Origin: Catonia carolina
Lineage: Eukaryota; Arthropoda; Insecta; Hemiptera; Achilidae
Reading direction: 5' to 3'
Length of the DNA: 64,000 nucleotides
Assembly (NCBI GenBank): GCA_035578175.1
Contig: JAQMRL010000014.1
Span: forward strand, 15,419,774 to 15,483,773
The notes under the pieces were generated by a model, which ran no database searches, was not told where the DNA came from, and worked only from the letters and a program-made list of their open reading frames with translations. Shown here one piece after another: positions 22,401 to 33,255 of this stretch (position 1 is the stretch's first letter; every line of letters starts with the position of its first letter). Position numbers and translations under genes: made by a program.

Positions 22401-22830
22401 AACGTGGACAATTCTCCAGGAAGATAACAAAGCCCTGAAAGTGTTTGAAAGAAAAATAGTAAGGAGGAAATATGGCCCGGTTTATGAGAATGGTGCGTGG
22501 AGAATCCTGAAAAATGCTGAGATAGAGATGATACTGCAAAGAAGGAATATCCTCAGGTACATAAAGGCAAGACGAATAAGTTGGTTTGGTCACATCGAAA
22601 GAATGTCTGATGAAAGAATGCAAAAGGTAATGCTGAAAGAGAAGTTAGAGGCAGTGAGAAGAAGAGGGAGGCCGAGAGCACGATGGCAGCAGGATGTGGA
22701 GAGGGATTTGAGATCGATGGGAGTGAGAGGATGGAGACGGACAGCGAGAGATAGAGGAGCTTGGAGGCGAATTGTGGAGGAGGCCAAGGCCCACATCGGG
22801 CTGTAGCGCCAGGATAAGTAAGTAAGTAAG
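19475..22830 (+). mobile_element. Full-length RTE-like LINE
   Basis: A perfect 16-bp target duplication (TTTGTCACATTTAGTC at 19459-19474 and 22831-22846) brackets the element, so both ends are known. It has a short leader containing GGCGATGGGGATGCTCGCCA, one long frame and a tail of TAAG repeats (22813-22830) instead of poly(A). The 3.36-kb size, a single frame with endonuclease then RT, and a microsatellite-like tail fit the RTE clade. Confidence 0.9.
19792..22806 (+). pseudogene. RTE-like endonuclease/reverse transcriptase, two nonsense codons
   Basis: One frame of about 1,004 codons stays open apart from TGA at 21181-21183 and TAA at 21781-21783. The N-terminal apurinic-type endonuclease shows ASWNVQTL, LALQEVRWKG (catalytic E), ISAYAPTEEAS, VVMLGDLNAKIG and CDSDHFMV. 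The reverse transcriptase shows LKNGKAAGEDNI, NNYRGITLLDIAYK, FIDFKQAFDRV, GVRQGDELSALLFN and the catalytic AYADDVVIIA. The C-terminus has ERKIVRRKYGPVYENGAWR and ends at 22806. The endonuclease part is what databases often label 'craniofacial development protein 2-like'; it is a retroelement, not a host gene. Only two disabling changes suggest recent activity. Codons for both catalytic centres are intact. Confidence 0.9.
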
Positions 22831-22846
22831 TTTGTCACATTTAGTC

Positions 22847-23509
22847 TGTAAATTTGTATACTACTTTTTAATGTAATTTTTTATTTTTAAAATAATGTTA
22901 TGTTGATCCTAAATCTAACAATATACGAATGTCGTTCATTTGATGGTAAAGTTCTATCTAAGATATCGTAGTTGTAATTTTGTTTGTGGGCAATTATTAT
23001 TTTTATCCACGATATAGTCTTATCGGGGATGAATTTATTTATGATTTTTCGCTCATTTGGCACACATATGCCTGCTGTAAATTAGAATGTTCTTTTTTAC
23101 AAGAAAATGTTGATAAATTATTTGCGACTTATTGTTCGTTTGGTCACATTTAATTTTGCAAATTTTCTCGCTATAATTTGTTGATATTTTATCCGAGAAG
23201 TAGGCATCTTACTAATAATTTGGAATGCATTCGGTGTCTAGAGTTTTGCCCCCGTTATTTAAAATTTGACTCGTACGGATTTATTATTTAGCTATAACCG
23301 TTACCATTGCTGATTTTGATATAATTGTTATCGGTGTCTTTATAATGTTGTACATTATCAATTTTCGATGTAAGAATAAATGTCAGAGAGGTAATCATTG
23401 ACTTTATATTGCATATTTGAACATATTTACCACTTCAAACAATACTACCTATATGTATAGTTTATGTTTATTTAAATTTTGGGCTAGCTACAAAAATCAA
23501 TTTTTATTG
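22847..23509. other. AT-rich flank
   Basis: No coding or repeat signature was recognised. Confidence 0.4.
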
Positions 23510-23511
23510 TA

Positions 23512-24235
23512 CAGTAAAACCTCACTAATCCGGACTTCACTAATTCGGAATTCGCGATATTTCGGACTACTCCGAGAAGAGCAGCTTTTTTAATTTTTTT
23601 TAAAGTTTTTTAGTTAAAAATTAATAAAGTGCTACTTCAAAAAATAATAGCTTTTAACTGTCTAATAAAAATTGTTTCATCCTGTAATACATTATTGGTT
23701 ACTCAGTGAAGAAAACGTTCCACAATTTAAGCTAGTGAAGTGAGGAACCACATAGACGAACTTATTGAATTTGCAGGCTTCAATCCGGAATTCAATGACT
23801 ATTATCTTGTCCTAAGAGAGATGCGCCAACAAGTTATAAGAAAACAGTGTAGCAAAGAATCACAGAAAAAATAACAAGTTTTTTTTCTAAGCAACCTCAA
23901 ATGATCCCTGAGGATATTTGTCAACCCTCTACTTCAACAAGTGCCAAATAATCGGTACGTAAGTACAGTGTTTTAATTAAATATCATTTTACACTGGACA
24001 TTTATTATTTAACGATATTTTTACTGCCGTAAATATTTTTATTTCTATACTTTTAACTTTGTTGTTTTTCAATATACTGTACTGTAAATTCATTAAACAT
24101 CGATATTTCAGACAAGTAACGTTTATTTTTTAATTTTAATTGCCTAAATTATTCAATTTTTAGATGTAAACAAATATTCGCGATAATTCGGACTTCACTT
24201 CCCCCCAATTAGACCGAATTAGTGAGGTTTTACTG
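23512..24235 (+). mobile_element. pogo/Tigger-like non-autonomous element
   Basis: Inverted ends begin CAGTAAAACCTCACTAAT on both sides, flanked by TA (23510-23511 and 24236-24237). About 23740-23870 encodes HIDELIEFAGFNPEFNDYY..., possibly the C-terminal remnant of a Tigger-type transposase, ending in stops. It is 724 bp long, too short for a complete gene. Confidence 0.85.
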
Positions 24236-24456
24236 TACTTCATAAAATTGTATGTACAACCAAGCAATACAATTAATCATTCACAAGCTAAAAGTTCAAC
24301 TGAGTAAGAAATTTCCTTATAGATTAATTTATTGATAATAATGCTGTGTTTATAAATCAATCGTTAGGTTCATTTCCATGGAACACAATACTTGCTGTAT
24401 TACGCTAGGACTGGGCTTGAAGTGTGTAGGTGGGTATGTATTTTCGAACTCGCTAA

Positions 24457-24592
24457 TTCTCTCTCTCTCCCTCTCTATCTCTCTCCCTCCCTCTCTCTCT
24501 ATCTCTATTTCTCTCCCTCTCTCTCCCTCCCACCCTCTCTCTCCCTCCCTCTCTCTCTCCCCCTCTCCCTCTCCCTCTCTCTCTCTCTCTCT
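24457..24592. repeat. CT microsatellite
   Basis: An imperfect CT/CCCT run of about 135 bp. In transcript sense of Rab3 it is purine-rich (AG). It could form triplex DNA. Confidence 0.95.
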
Positions 24593-24639
24593 ACATGTTT
24601 AGCTATAGGCGTCTCATCTGGCTCGCAGAGCGTTTAGCC

Positions 24640-25210
24640 TATAATACTAGTAGGTGTATCAAAAATGCCCACTTTAAAACAAAATGCATGACACAGTTTT
24701 CTATAAAGCGTACATTTTTATACAATAATATTCATATAGGCCCAATTGATTTGATTCAACTCTGCACCATTTATAACCCATGTCATGTATAACACGTCTT
24801 AATGTTCTACTAGACCCTTGAAAAATATTTTCCTCTCGTAAGACGTGCAATAATTTATTTATTGTTGGTAAGCATTTTCCACATTCGTCTGTGCAAAACT
24901 TATTTATTTATTGACGGATAACACTCCTGTCAAAATCATCCAAACCTGAAACAGGTTTGGCCCGTACCGAATGTTTTTTGGGTGTCGTAAAAGACAGTGA
25001 CGATCCTTCTAATATTACTTTCGTTTCTTGTTTTATTCGCGTAATTGAACGTTTTGACACACCAGTTACTGCACTAACGCGTTCGATAATTTTCTTAACT
25101 TCTATAATAAAAACACCGTGTTTTGCTTCCTCGGTCATAAACGTTACCACATTAGCAATCATCTCCCGAGATTGGCTATGTAGAACTTTACTCCCTCCGA
25201 TTTTAGACAT
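24640..25210 (-). pseudogene. Tc1/IS630-like transposase N-terminal fragment
   Basis: On the minus strand from ATG at 25210 the frame reads SQSREMIANVVTFM, TGVSKRSITRIKQE and SGLDDFDRSVIRQ, then a stop at about 24908. After it come CGKCLPTINKLLHVLREENI, RTLRRVIHDMGYKWCRVESN and decay. The HTH followed by 'LDDFDxxxIRR' and 'LPTxxKLL' pattern is the N-terminal DNA-binding part of a DDE transposase family found in insects. The catalytic domain is missing. No inverted ends could be paired. Confidence 0.65.
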
Positions 25211-25322
25211 TTTAAGCCCAATGTAAACTAGTAAACGATCAAATAATAAATACTACACTAGGTAAATTTGTACTTTAACCTTAAAAATTAACAAATCAAA
25301 ATAGGTAGAACTATAATCTAAC

Positions 25323-25358
25323 ACGCACGCACGCACGCACGCGCCCACACACACTAAC
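25323..25358. repeat. ACGC/CA microsatellite
   Basis: A short run of CGCA repeats passing into CA repeats, alternating purine-pyrimidine. Confidence 0.8.
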
Positions 25359-25538
25359 ACACTATTCGATCTGCACACATAAAATACCCTTTGAAACTGT
25401 ATAACCGTAATGATTGTACTGAATGACAGTTGATTAAACACTGAATGAAAATATTCACTGTGCGTTTCATTTGTTAGTTAGGCGAATGTAGTTGATGAGT
25501 CACCTACTATCAAAACCAGTTTAATTTGTAAATAAACT

Positions 25539-26010
25539 ATGTTTACTTGTTGTTGTTGTTTAGGTCAACAGCCGAAAGGCTGGTTTGAACCTCTAGAGGT
25601 TTTACTAAGTAAAACGAGGAGTGAGGTGGTTTACCATTGCCTTCCTCACTGAATGGAAAAGTATGCTTATCAGCATGCCGGGCCCTCTGAAAAGCACATA
25701 TTTCCCACTCTGTAAATGACACCTTCACTTCATTCACCACAGGGTCTGGCTGTACAATGAAATTCATTACTTTCAGAGGAGATAACTCTGATTAGTGTCT
25801 TTTACACCTCTACCTCTTCTGTTCTTAAATGATTCAGTCATTTATTTAATTGGCTGACCATGTGATAAGAAACAGAACTATTTATTTTAGCCCTCCAACG
25901 AGCAGATTGAGTGTAAATAATTTGACACTCCACCTGTCTGTTATGGGCAGACCCATGAAAACTAACCCAAACTAAAACTAACCCAAAACTAACCCAAAAA
26001 AATGTTTACT
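25539..26010 (-). repeat. Retroposon Z, copy 1
   Basis: It matches the reverse complement of 37918-38311. The tail (GTT repeats in plus sense, AAC in element sense) is on the left, and ATGTTTACTT flanks both sides, giving a 10-bp target duplication. The right side carries AACTAACCCA repeats. It has no coding frame, and a tRNA promoter is not evident. Confidence 0.78.
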
Positions 26011-26244
26011 TATAAGCCCATAACTGTATAATAACAATAATAACTGATGATTAATCATAAATACATTACATCACTCACCATTCGCTTTGTACTGTATTTA
26101 CAATAAAAGAATGTCACTATAATATGTAGAAAAATGTATACATTAGTTTTATGACAGTCTATAAGAATAGGTGAGGGACGGGTGGATGTAGTGTATGCAA
26201 GCTGACTCATTCGAAGCCGCCACACGCCAGATGAAATGCCAGTA
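26011..26244. other. AT-rich intron sequence
   Basis: No feature was recognised. Confidence 0.35.
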
Positions 26245-27709
26245 CAGTAGAGCCCAGATTATCCGCGGAATTGGGTGGCAAGGGCACCGCGGATATCGAA
26301 AATCGCGGATAACCCGAAAAAAGACTAAAAATGAGGTGAAAACACGAAAAAAATATTTTAGCATAACACTATAATTTATTGTACAAAAAAACATGATACA
26401 GTCGAACTCGCTTACAGCGTCATTGAAGGGACAGATTAAATTTTACCGTTATATCCGAGTGACGTTATAACAAAGTTAGTTCTTGTGTCAAAGTAAATTT
26501 AACTAAACTTAAGAATATTTCGTATACATTACTACTAATTTACGTAATGTGCTAAACGTTTTTTATTTGCGATTTTTAAATCGTAATACCCTAATAAAAT
26601 AGATTAATAACCACTCTGTGTAAGTAGGTAGACTTTATTATGTATTAAAATATGGAAACCAAAATACATATTTGTATGTACATAAACTACATAATGGTAC
26701 GTTATCTACTTTATTGGGAGAAATCAGTGATTTTCTTTTGAACACCTCGTTCTGCGAAATAAATCCTCTCCGTAATGTCTCTCGGTGTCAGAGAAATCTT
26801 AAAAATATTTCAGCCGCTAGCATTGCCTCCTACAATGTTGGCGTAACGGTGTCCTCCACTTCATCTTCCTCTTGCTCAGTCGCTTCTTAAGTATTAGAGA
26901 ATTTTCTTAAATGTGGATAGTCTGATGTGAAAGTTAGGTACAGTGCTACCTATTAAATGTCACATGTCACGTAGAGGGTGCAATCCCAAAACTGACCTTG
27001 ACGTAGATCAATCAGTAGTTATAGACACAATATGAACAGCTTAACAAAATCATTTTAATCCCTTCGCGCAAGCAAACACTATTCACAAGTAAACTACTGT
27101 ACTATATTACTGTATACTGTATTTTTATTTTTTAAATAATTTACTGATAAATTACGGCAAGTTCACAATCGTTATACGTGAAGTAAAAAATGATTTCATC
27201 GGAAAAATGTTGACGCAACAACCGAGTTAAAGACGTTAAAACAGGGGTTTTCAGATAGAAGTTTGACGCAACGCCTAAAAAAATGACGTTAAGTCCGAGT
27301 TGACGTAAAGTCCGAGGCCGTTAAAACCGGGTTCAACTGTATATAAAACTTTTAAAATATGTACAGTACAGCAGAAACCTTTGCTCTACATCTTACTAAA
27401 ATAAAGAACAGTAAACAAAAAACAATATACCTGTACAGTTAACAAAAAGTGTTCAGTTACGTCTTTTTAAAAAATCAGTCACTCGTTTTTGCTTCTTGCT
27501 TTGGAAACACCTTTTCTTTATTCTAGATTGTACTTTCCTTAATATGAGTTTTTCTGCCAACTTGTTGAGAAAGTAACAGAGGGGATCGATACACTCACCC
27601 GCTCGGGTCTTCAAGGTCGTCAAGGTTCGTAATTAAACATTTTTTTCGTGGCACTCGCGGATAATCCGCACCGCGGATCATCCGCTCGCGGATAATCGGG
27701 GCTCTACTG
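26245..27709 (+). mobile_element. pogo-like element H1, containing H2
   Basis: Inverted ends CAGTAGAGCCCAGATTATCC and CAGTAGAGCCCCGATTATCC, flanked by TA. GCGGAT motifs recur subterminally at both ends. The body is interrupted by a second pogo-like element at 26399-27339. Excluding that, about 520 bp remain, without a usable frame. Confidence 0.88.
26399..27339 (-). mobile_element. pogo-like element H2, nested in H1
   Basis: Inverted ends CAGTCGAACTCGCTTACAGC and CAGTTGAACCCGGTTTTAAC, flanked by TA at 26397-26398 and 27340-27341. On the minus strand around 26890-26720 it reads EATEQEEDEVEDTVTPTL and further residues with stops, like the acidic C-terminal tail of Tigger/pogo transposases, so the gene lay on the minus strand. 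It is 941 bp, heavily deleted. Confidence 0.85.
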
Positions 27710-27899
27710 TATTTATATCAGAGATTATAACCAGTTGTGGAGTAGTGAGTAGTGGGGAGAAAGTTCTGAAGGGGAAACTGCTTCTGTGTTAGAACGTACG
27801 CACGCCATAGACTCACTCATGTACACACAGAATATTTGTTACCTGTTGAGTCATAAAAAGACTGATACGAGCCTGCTATATAGTTGAATCTTAACTGCA

Positions 27900-28612
27900 A
27901 AAATGGTGTGAAAGACTCACACGACTTTCTCTTGCCAATGCAAATAATGAACAATATAATGTAACATTAATAATAAAATATTAGAAATAAACAAAAAACT
28001 AACCTCATTTTAATCATGAGTGAAAAAAAGGAAAATGAAAATCAACATTAGTTTGGCTTAATAACACGGAAAATCACTCTTTCACGGTAAACTAGGCTCT
28101 GTAGAGAAAAATGCTTCTATTAAAGTTGTAGATTTTTTAATTTCCTATAAATTTGATTATATACACTTTTGTCATAAAATGCATACATAAGGCCGAAATC
28201 TTACAAAATCAATCTTTTTACAGATTTTCATGAAAAAAAAACAGAAAAGCGCTAGTTACCGCTAAACTAAGCGTTACGTAGGCTATACAAAAAAATGTTT
28301 AATATAAAAGTTGTAGGAATTTAAATTGACTACAACTTTTATTATAAATCTTTGCGCTAAAATGCATATTAAAGCTGCAATCTTAAAAAAAAACAATTTT
28401 TTTACGTGAAAATAGCCTCACCAAGAATTTCAGAAAACATGGCGCCTACCCTATCTTGTAGAGCATAAACAATTTAGTAAACCAGGCGATTTTAAAATAA
28501 ATCGTACGACCCATTTTTGAGAGAATCGCAAAAAAATGAAAAATTACACGAATAAACTCCTACTTCCGGTTGATCGATTTTGATGAAAATGTTCGTGTCG
28601 GGTCCGGTAGTC
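27900..28612 (+). repeat. Repeat Y, truncated at the 3' side
   Basis: It runs from TGGTGTGAAAGACTCACAC to GTCGGGTCCGGTAGT, where a LINE fragment begins. The microsatellite and 3' end are missing. Confidence 0.88.
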
Positions 28613-28960
28613 TGGTCTACTAAAGATGAAGTGGGTGGACAACATAAGTAATTTAAAGGTTAGACGAGTGGATGAAAGAAGAAGTGTATGGAAACATCTT
28701 ACCAGAAGAAGGTATAGGCTAGTGGGGCATATCTTAAGACATCCAGGTATTGGTCTATCAATAATGAAGGGTAATATTGTGAATTGTACGGGGAGGAAAA
28801 AGTTAGAATATATAAAGCAAATTACAAAATATGTAAAGTGTGTACACAGGTATACACTTTTAGTTACAGGTATGTAGATATGAAACCACTTATGCAAGAT
28901 GGAACAGCTTGGAGAACTGCATCAAACAAGTCGAGAGGCTGATGACAAAAAAATTGTTTG
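28613..28960 (+). pseudogene. LINE C-terminus and 3' end (same family as 1378-2720)
   Basis: It encodes VDNISNLKVRRVDERRSVWK and YRLVGHILRHPGIGLSIMKG, then 3' UTR ending GAGAGGCTGATGACAAAA. This uninterrupted copy gives the empty site for mariner A. It lies 160 bp from Rab3 exon 2. Confidence 0.82.
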
Positions 28961-29123
28961 TATTGTATTAACTGCATAGAAGATTCTGGAATATTCTATT
29001 TGAAACTTTCTAGACAGCTAGTTTAGCAACCTATACAAACAGACTTCTGCGTTGTGTAGCCATTCGGTTCTTCAATTCAATTTTGAAACTAAAATAACGA
29101 GGTAAAAATGTAAAATTACTTAC

Positions 29124-29242
29124 CAATCCTGAACGCTGTTAAACGATTCTTCGTTAGTAATATCATACATTAAAATAAAGCCCATTGCACCTCTGTAATA
29201 TGCCGTTGTTATTGTGCGATACCTTTCTTGGCCAGCTGTATC
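29124..29242 (-). CDS. Rab3: Rab3 coding exon 2 (residues 76-115)
   Basis: The exon starts after acceptor TTTACAG and encodes [10 protein letters not shown] (switch II, with catalytic Q80) through SFNSVQD plus the first two bases of W115, ending at donor TG|GTAAGT. It is 119 bp long. A Y repeat begins only about 95 bp upstream in transcript sense (from 29337), and another Y copy plus a LINE fragment lie about 160-1,200 bp downstream, so the exon sits isolated among repeats. Y copies on both sides have the same orientation. Confidence 0.95.
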
Positions 29243-29336
29243 CTGTAAATAAAATTAATTATTATTAGTCGCACTTATATTACACACAAGATTTTTTTTA
29301 TCCCTTATGTGTGTTCATTGCAATCTGTTCCATTCA

Positions 29337-30353
29337 GAAAAATCTGGTGTGAAACACTCACACAACTTTCTCTTGCCAGTGCAAATAATTAACAATAAAC
29401 CTAACATTAGTAATAAAACATTTAGAAATAAACAAAAAACTAACCTCAATAAACATAACGGTACATAACCTATTTTTAATCAATAAAATATGAAAGATGC
29501 AAAATGAAAATCGATCTCAGTTTGGCTTAAAAATACGAAAAATCACTCTTTCACAATAAACTAGGCTCTGTAGAGAAAAATGCTACAAATAAAAGTTGTA
29601 GATCTTTTAATTTTTTATAAATTCGATTATATACACTTTTGTCATAAAATGCATACTAAGGCCGAAATCTTAAAAAAATCGATTTTTCACACGTTTACGT
29701 GAGAAAAACAGAAAATCGCTAATTACCGCTAAACTAAGCGTTATACAAAAAAATGTTTGAAATAAAAGTTGTAGAATTTTAAATTCTCTACATTTTTTAA
29801 TATATACATTTTTGCGCTATAATACATATTAAAGCCGTAATCTTAAAAAACCACTTTTTTAGGTGAAAACAGCCTCACCAAGAATTTCAGCAAACATGGC
29901 GCCTACCCTATCTTGTAGAGAATAAAAAATTGAGTAAACCAGGTAATTTTTAAAAAACTCGTAGGACCAGTTTTTGAGAAAATTGAAAAAAGTGAAAAAT
30001 ACACGAATAAACTACTACTTCCGGTTGACCGATTTTGATGAAAATGTTCGTGTCCGTCCGGTAGTGGTATGTAACTTAAGTTTCAAGTTTCAAGTTCGTA
30101 CGATGTTCGGTTCTTGAGATATTTTGTACACACGCACGCACACACACGCGCGCGCGCGCACACACACACACACACACACAGACCAATCGCTAAAAACATG
30201 TTTTTTGGGTTCAGGGGGTCTGAAAACGTTTAGATCCGGTGAAAACTCGATTTCAAAAAATTGACATGAAAACAATACTTTCCTTCCTATATATAATAAT
30301 ATATAATAATATAATTATATTTAATATTCATATAGGCAAGAGAAAGTAAAAAT
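29337..30353 (+). repeat. Repeat Y, full length
   Basis: A complete copy of 1017 bp: TCTGGTGTGAAACACTCACA at the start, the CA/CG tract at 30121-30181, the CCTATA...TATAGG region (here with extra TA repeats, 30285-30335) and GGCAAGAGAAAGT at the end, followed by A's. Confidence 0.92.
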
Positions 30354-30379
30354 AATTGACCTTATTGTCACTACTAATT

Positions 30380-31230
30380 TTTAACTTGTATATAGAAGAG
30401 GCTATAAATGAAGTGAAGGAAAAATTTGACGCAGGATTAAAAATTCAAGTAGAAACAATAAAAATGCTGATGATAAAGTAATTCGCCGATGATAAAGTAA
30501 TATTAGCCGAGACAAAGAAAGAACTAGAGGATGCCTTAAATGGAATGGATGCGATCATGAGAAAGGATTACTTCATTCAAATTAATTTGAACAAAACGAA
30601 AGTGTTGAGCAACAGCAAGAGTGGTTCAGAAAAGATGGGAAATTTAAAAGTAGGCAACGAAAACATACAGGAAGTTGGTGAATTCTACTATCTAGGGAGT
30701 AAAATAACAAAGGATGGTAGAAGCACAAGTGGTATCGAAAGTACAATTGCTTAAGCTAGAAAAGCCTTTGAAATGAAAAACAGCATACTGACTACAAACA
30801 TTCATTGACAGATTAGGAAAAATTTCTTAAAACACTATATTTTGAGTGTAGCATTATATGGGAGTGAAACATGGGTGACAGGGGCTGTAAAAAGGAAGAT
30901 TATAGAAGCTTTTGAAATGTGGCTATAGGAAAAATTTAAAGATTAGGTGCGTGGACAAAATAAGTAATTTAAAATGAACAAATTGAAGCAAATTTGACAG
31001 ATAGATATATAAAGCACATGTGATATTTCGAGTGGATGAAAAAAGAAGTATATGGAAGCATCTTACCAGAAGAAGGGATAGGCTATTGGAGCATATCTTA
31101 AGACACCCAGGTATTGGTCTGTCAATAATGGAGGGTAATATTGAGTATTTGTAGATTTAGAGAAAGCATATGACAATCCGGACTGGAGTAAAATGTTGAA
31201 CAATTTGAAAAGGCTATGATATATGTGTGA
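30380..31230 (+). pseudogene. LINE polymerase remnant, rearranged
   Basis: It reads FADDKVILAETKKELEDAL (catalytic FADD; one D shifted by decay), INLNKTKVLSN, FYYLGSKITKDGRSTSGIES and, after stops, ILSVALYGSETWVTGAVKRK. A C-terminal piece matching 28613 ends near 31130. It is followed by FVDLEKAYDNPDWSKML (31143-31215), a block that normally precedes FADD, so the order is scrambled or two copies abut. Confidence 0.72.
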
Positions 31231-31345
31231 AGTATAAATGAGGTGTAGTTTCGTGCAGACCCAGGCCGACCATTCCTGAGAGGTAAGGTTAATTAAACCC
31301 TAGCCACCAAAGTACAATGGTAACCACTGTATAGTATTTTATTTT
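31231..31345 (-). repeat. SINE-1, internal fragment
   Basis: It matches the body of SINE-1 (CAGACCCAGGCCGACCATTC). Promoter boxes and tail are missing. Confidence 0.7.
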
Positions 31346-31880
31346 TTATCCATTATGTTTTGTCATTTACATTTTTCATACACTTCAAAATATTGTAAAA
31401 GCCATGTCTGCTAAAATGAAATAAAAGCAAAAGTCTGCTAAAATTCTTGGAAGGTCTTATAGGAAAAATTGTTTTTTTTTTACTTTCTCTTGCCTATATG
31501 AATATATAGGAAGGAAAGTATTGTTTCCATGTCGAATTTTCGAAATCGAGTTTTCACCGGATCTACACGTTTTCAGACACCCTGAACCCAAAAAACATGT
31601 TTTTAGTGATTGGTCTATGCGTGCGTGCGTGCGAGCGAGCGTGTGTGCGTGTGTGTGCGCGCGTGTGTGTGAATAAGAGTGTGTCTGTATGTGAATAAAA
31701 TATCTCAAGAACGAAACATCGTACGAACTTGAAACTTAAGTTACGTGCTACTAGAGGACCCAACACAAACATTTTCATCAAAAGTCAACCAGAAGTAGTA
31801 CTTTTTTCGTGTCACTTTTCACTTTTTAGCGATTTTTTTTTAAATCGTCTCGTAACTAAATTTTTTATGCTGTACGTGCA

Positions 31881-32108
31881 AACATAAGTTTAGCCGATAT
31901 CGTAGAAAGAGACACGTTTCGAGATAAAGTAAATAAGTGGGAAGTTTCACCTGAGCAACCACAGCAAAAACAAGTCAGACCAAAATGGTCAGAAGAACGT
32001 AAACAAGCTTTCTCAGAAAGAATAAAAGTCTATTGGAAGAACAGGAAGAACCCAAAGAAAAGTTATTTGAGCTGTTTGCTTAACGTCTTCCGCTATTGGA
32101 AGAATTCG
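31881..32108 (+). pseudogene. LINE C-terminal tail
   Basis: The frame reads SLADIVERDTFRDKVNKWEV, RPKWSEERKQAFSERIKVYW and KNRKNPKKSYLSCLL, a basic LINE C-terminus like that at 560-740. It is followed directly by an AAT microsatellite, which is probably the element tail. Confidence 0.65.
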
Positions 32109-32109
32109 C

Positions 32110-32166
<57 letters not shown>

Positions 32167-32178
32167 AGTAATAATAAA
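32109..32178. repeat. AAT microsatellite
   Basis: About 19 AAT/TAA units, then an interrupted run. Probably the 3' tail of the preceding LINE fragment. Confidence 0.95.
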
Positions 32179-32522
32179 AGTTGTAGAGAATTTAAAATCC
32201 TACAACTTGTATTTCAAATATTTTATTGTATAACACTTAGTTTCGCGGTAGTTAGTGATTTTTCTGTTTTTTTTTCGCACGAAAACGTGTAAAAAAATTA
32301 AAGCAATTTTTTTTAAGATTTCAGCCTTAGCATGAATTTTACGACAGAAGTGTATATAATCAAATTTATAGGAAATTAAAATACCTACAACTTTTATTTA
32401 GAGAAGTTCTCTACAAAGCGTAGTTTATCGTGAAAGAGTGATTTTCCGTATTTTTAAGCCAAATTGTGGTTGATTTTCATTTTGTGTCTTTCACTCATGA
32501 TTAAATTTAGGTTATGTATGTA

Positions 32523-32849
32523 TTTTTTTTAATTACTAATATGTGTACGTTGCAATCTGTTCAATTCAGAACAATAAGCAACCCCATGATCCAATGAGAT
32601 GAAGATAATGTGTATGACATGTAAATGAGGTGTAGTCTTGTACAGGCTCAGGCCGACCATTCCTGAGAGAGTATGGTTAATTGAACCCCAACCATCAAAG
32701 TACACCGGTAACCACTGTCTAGTATTCAAATCCGTATAAAAGTAACTACCTTTACTAGGATTTGAACCAGGAACCTTCGTCTCCGAAAATCAGCAGTTGA
32801 ACAGCTGACTCGCGGCGACGACTTTACCTCTAGACCAACCCGGTGGGTA
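32523..32849 (-). repeat. tRNA-derived SINE-1, full copy
   Basis: On the minus strand it begins CACCGGGTTGGTCTAGAGGT (A box) and has the B box GGTTCAAATCC about 60 bp on. It ends in an A-rich tail, seen as the T run at 32523-32532. TTATGTAT flanks both sides as target duplication within a Y copy. Length is about 325 bp. Confidence 0.88.
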
Positions 32850-33099
32850 AGTTATGTATATTGAGGTAAGTTTTTTGTTTATTTCTAATGTTTTATTATT
32901 AATATTGGGTTATATTGTTCATTATTTTCATTGGCAAGAGAAAGTCGTCCAAATGTTTTACACCAGATTTTTTAGTTAATATTGTGTTGGCCTTCGGGCC
33001 AGTCCAGTCAGCCAGCTGGTAGAAAGTCGCTTTTATTTTTTAAGTAACACTGGTTGGGCAAGCGAGTTTGTATGGTGACCAGCTGACAGCCAATCCTGT

Positions 33100-33255
33100 C
33101 CGGCCCGTTGGTGTAGTGGTTAGCGCAACTGGCTTGTACGCCGGAGTCCCGGGTTCGATTCCCGGTCAGGTCTGGCATTTTTTCATCACTCATTTTCATC
33201 TATCACCCTTCTTACCGTCTGCATTAGTAGTAATTGCAAAACAGTCGGACGTTAA
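33100..33255 (+). repeat. tRNA-derived SINE-2, copy 2
   Basis: The head carries TTGGTGTAGTGGTTAGCGC (A box) and GGGTTCGATTCC (B box) with a well-paired T arm and an anticodon-like stem. The acceptor stem does not pair, so it is not a tRNA gene. The body is shared with 13299-13481. The A-rich tail runs straight into a Y copy. Confidence 0.87.

Larger units (their letters stand above)
31475..32990 (-). repeat. Repeat Y, reverse, interrupted by LINE tail and SINE-1
   Basis: It begins TTTACTTTCTCTTGCCTATA, has a GT/GC tract at 31616-31690 and ends GTTTTACACCAGATTTTTT. A LINE tail at 31881-32165 has replaced about 100 bp in the middle, and SINE-1 is inserted at 32523-32849. Confidence 0.88.

Noticed and set aside
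25543..25767. Open frame in retroposon Z
   Set aside because: The matching frame in copy 2 is not conserved; the frame is chance coding in a repeat.
27900..28612. Y copies around exon 2 promoting circular RNA
   Set aside because: The nearest copies on both sides have the same orientation, so they cannot pair.
29124..29242. Rab3 being a processed pseudogene
   Set aside because: Exons are separated by introns with proper splice sites and the frame is intact.
33100..33175. Possible tRNA gene (good A box, B box, T arm)
   Set aside because: The acceptor stem does not pair and the same body follows a different tRNA-like head at 13299, so it is a SINE.
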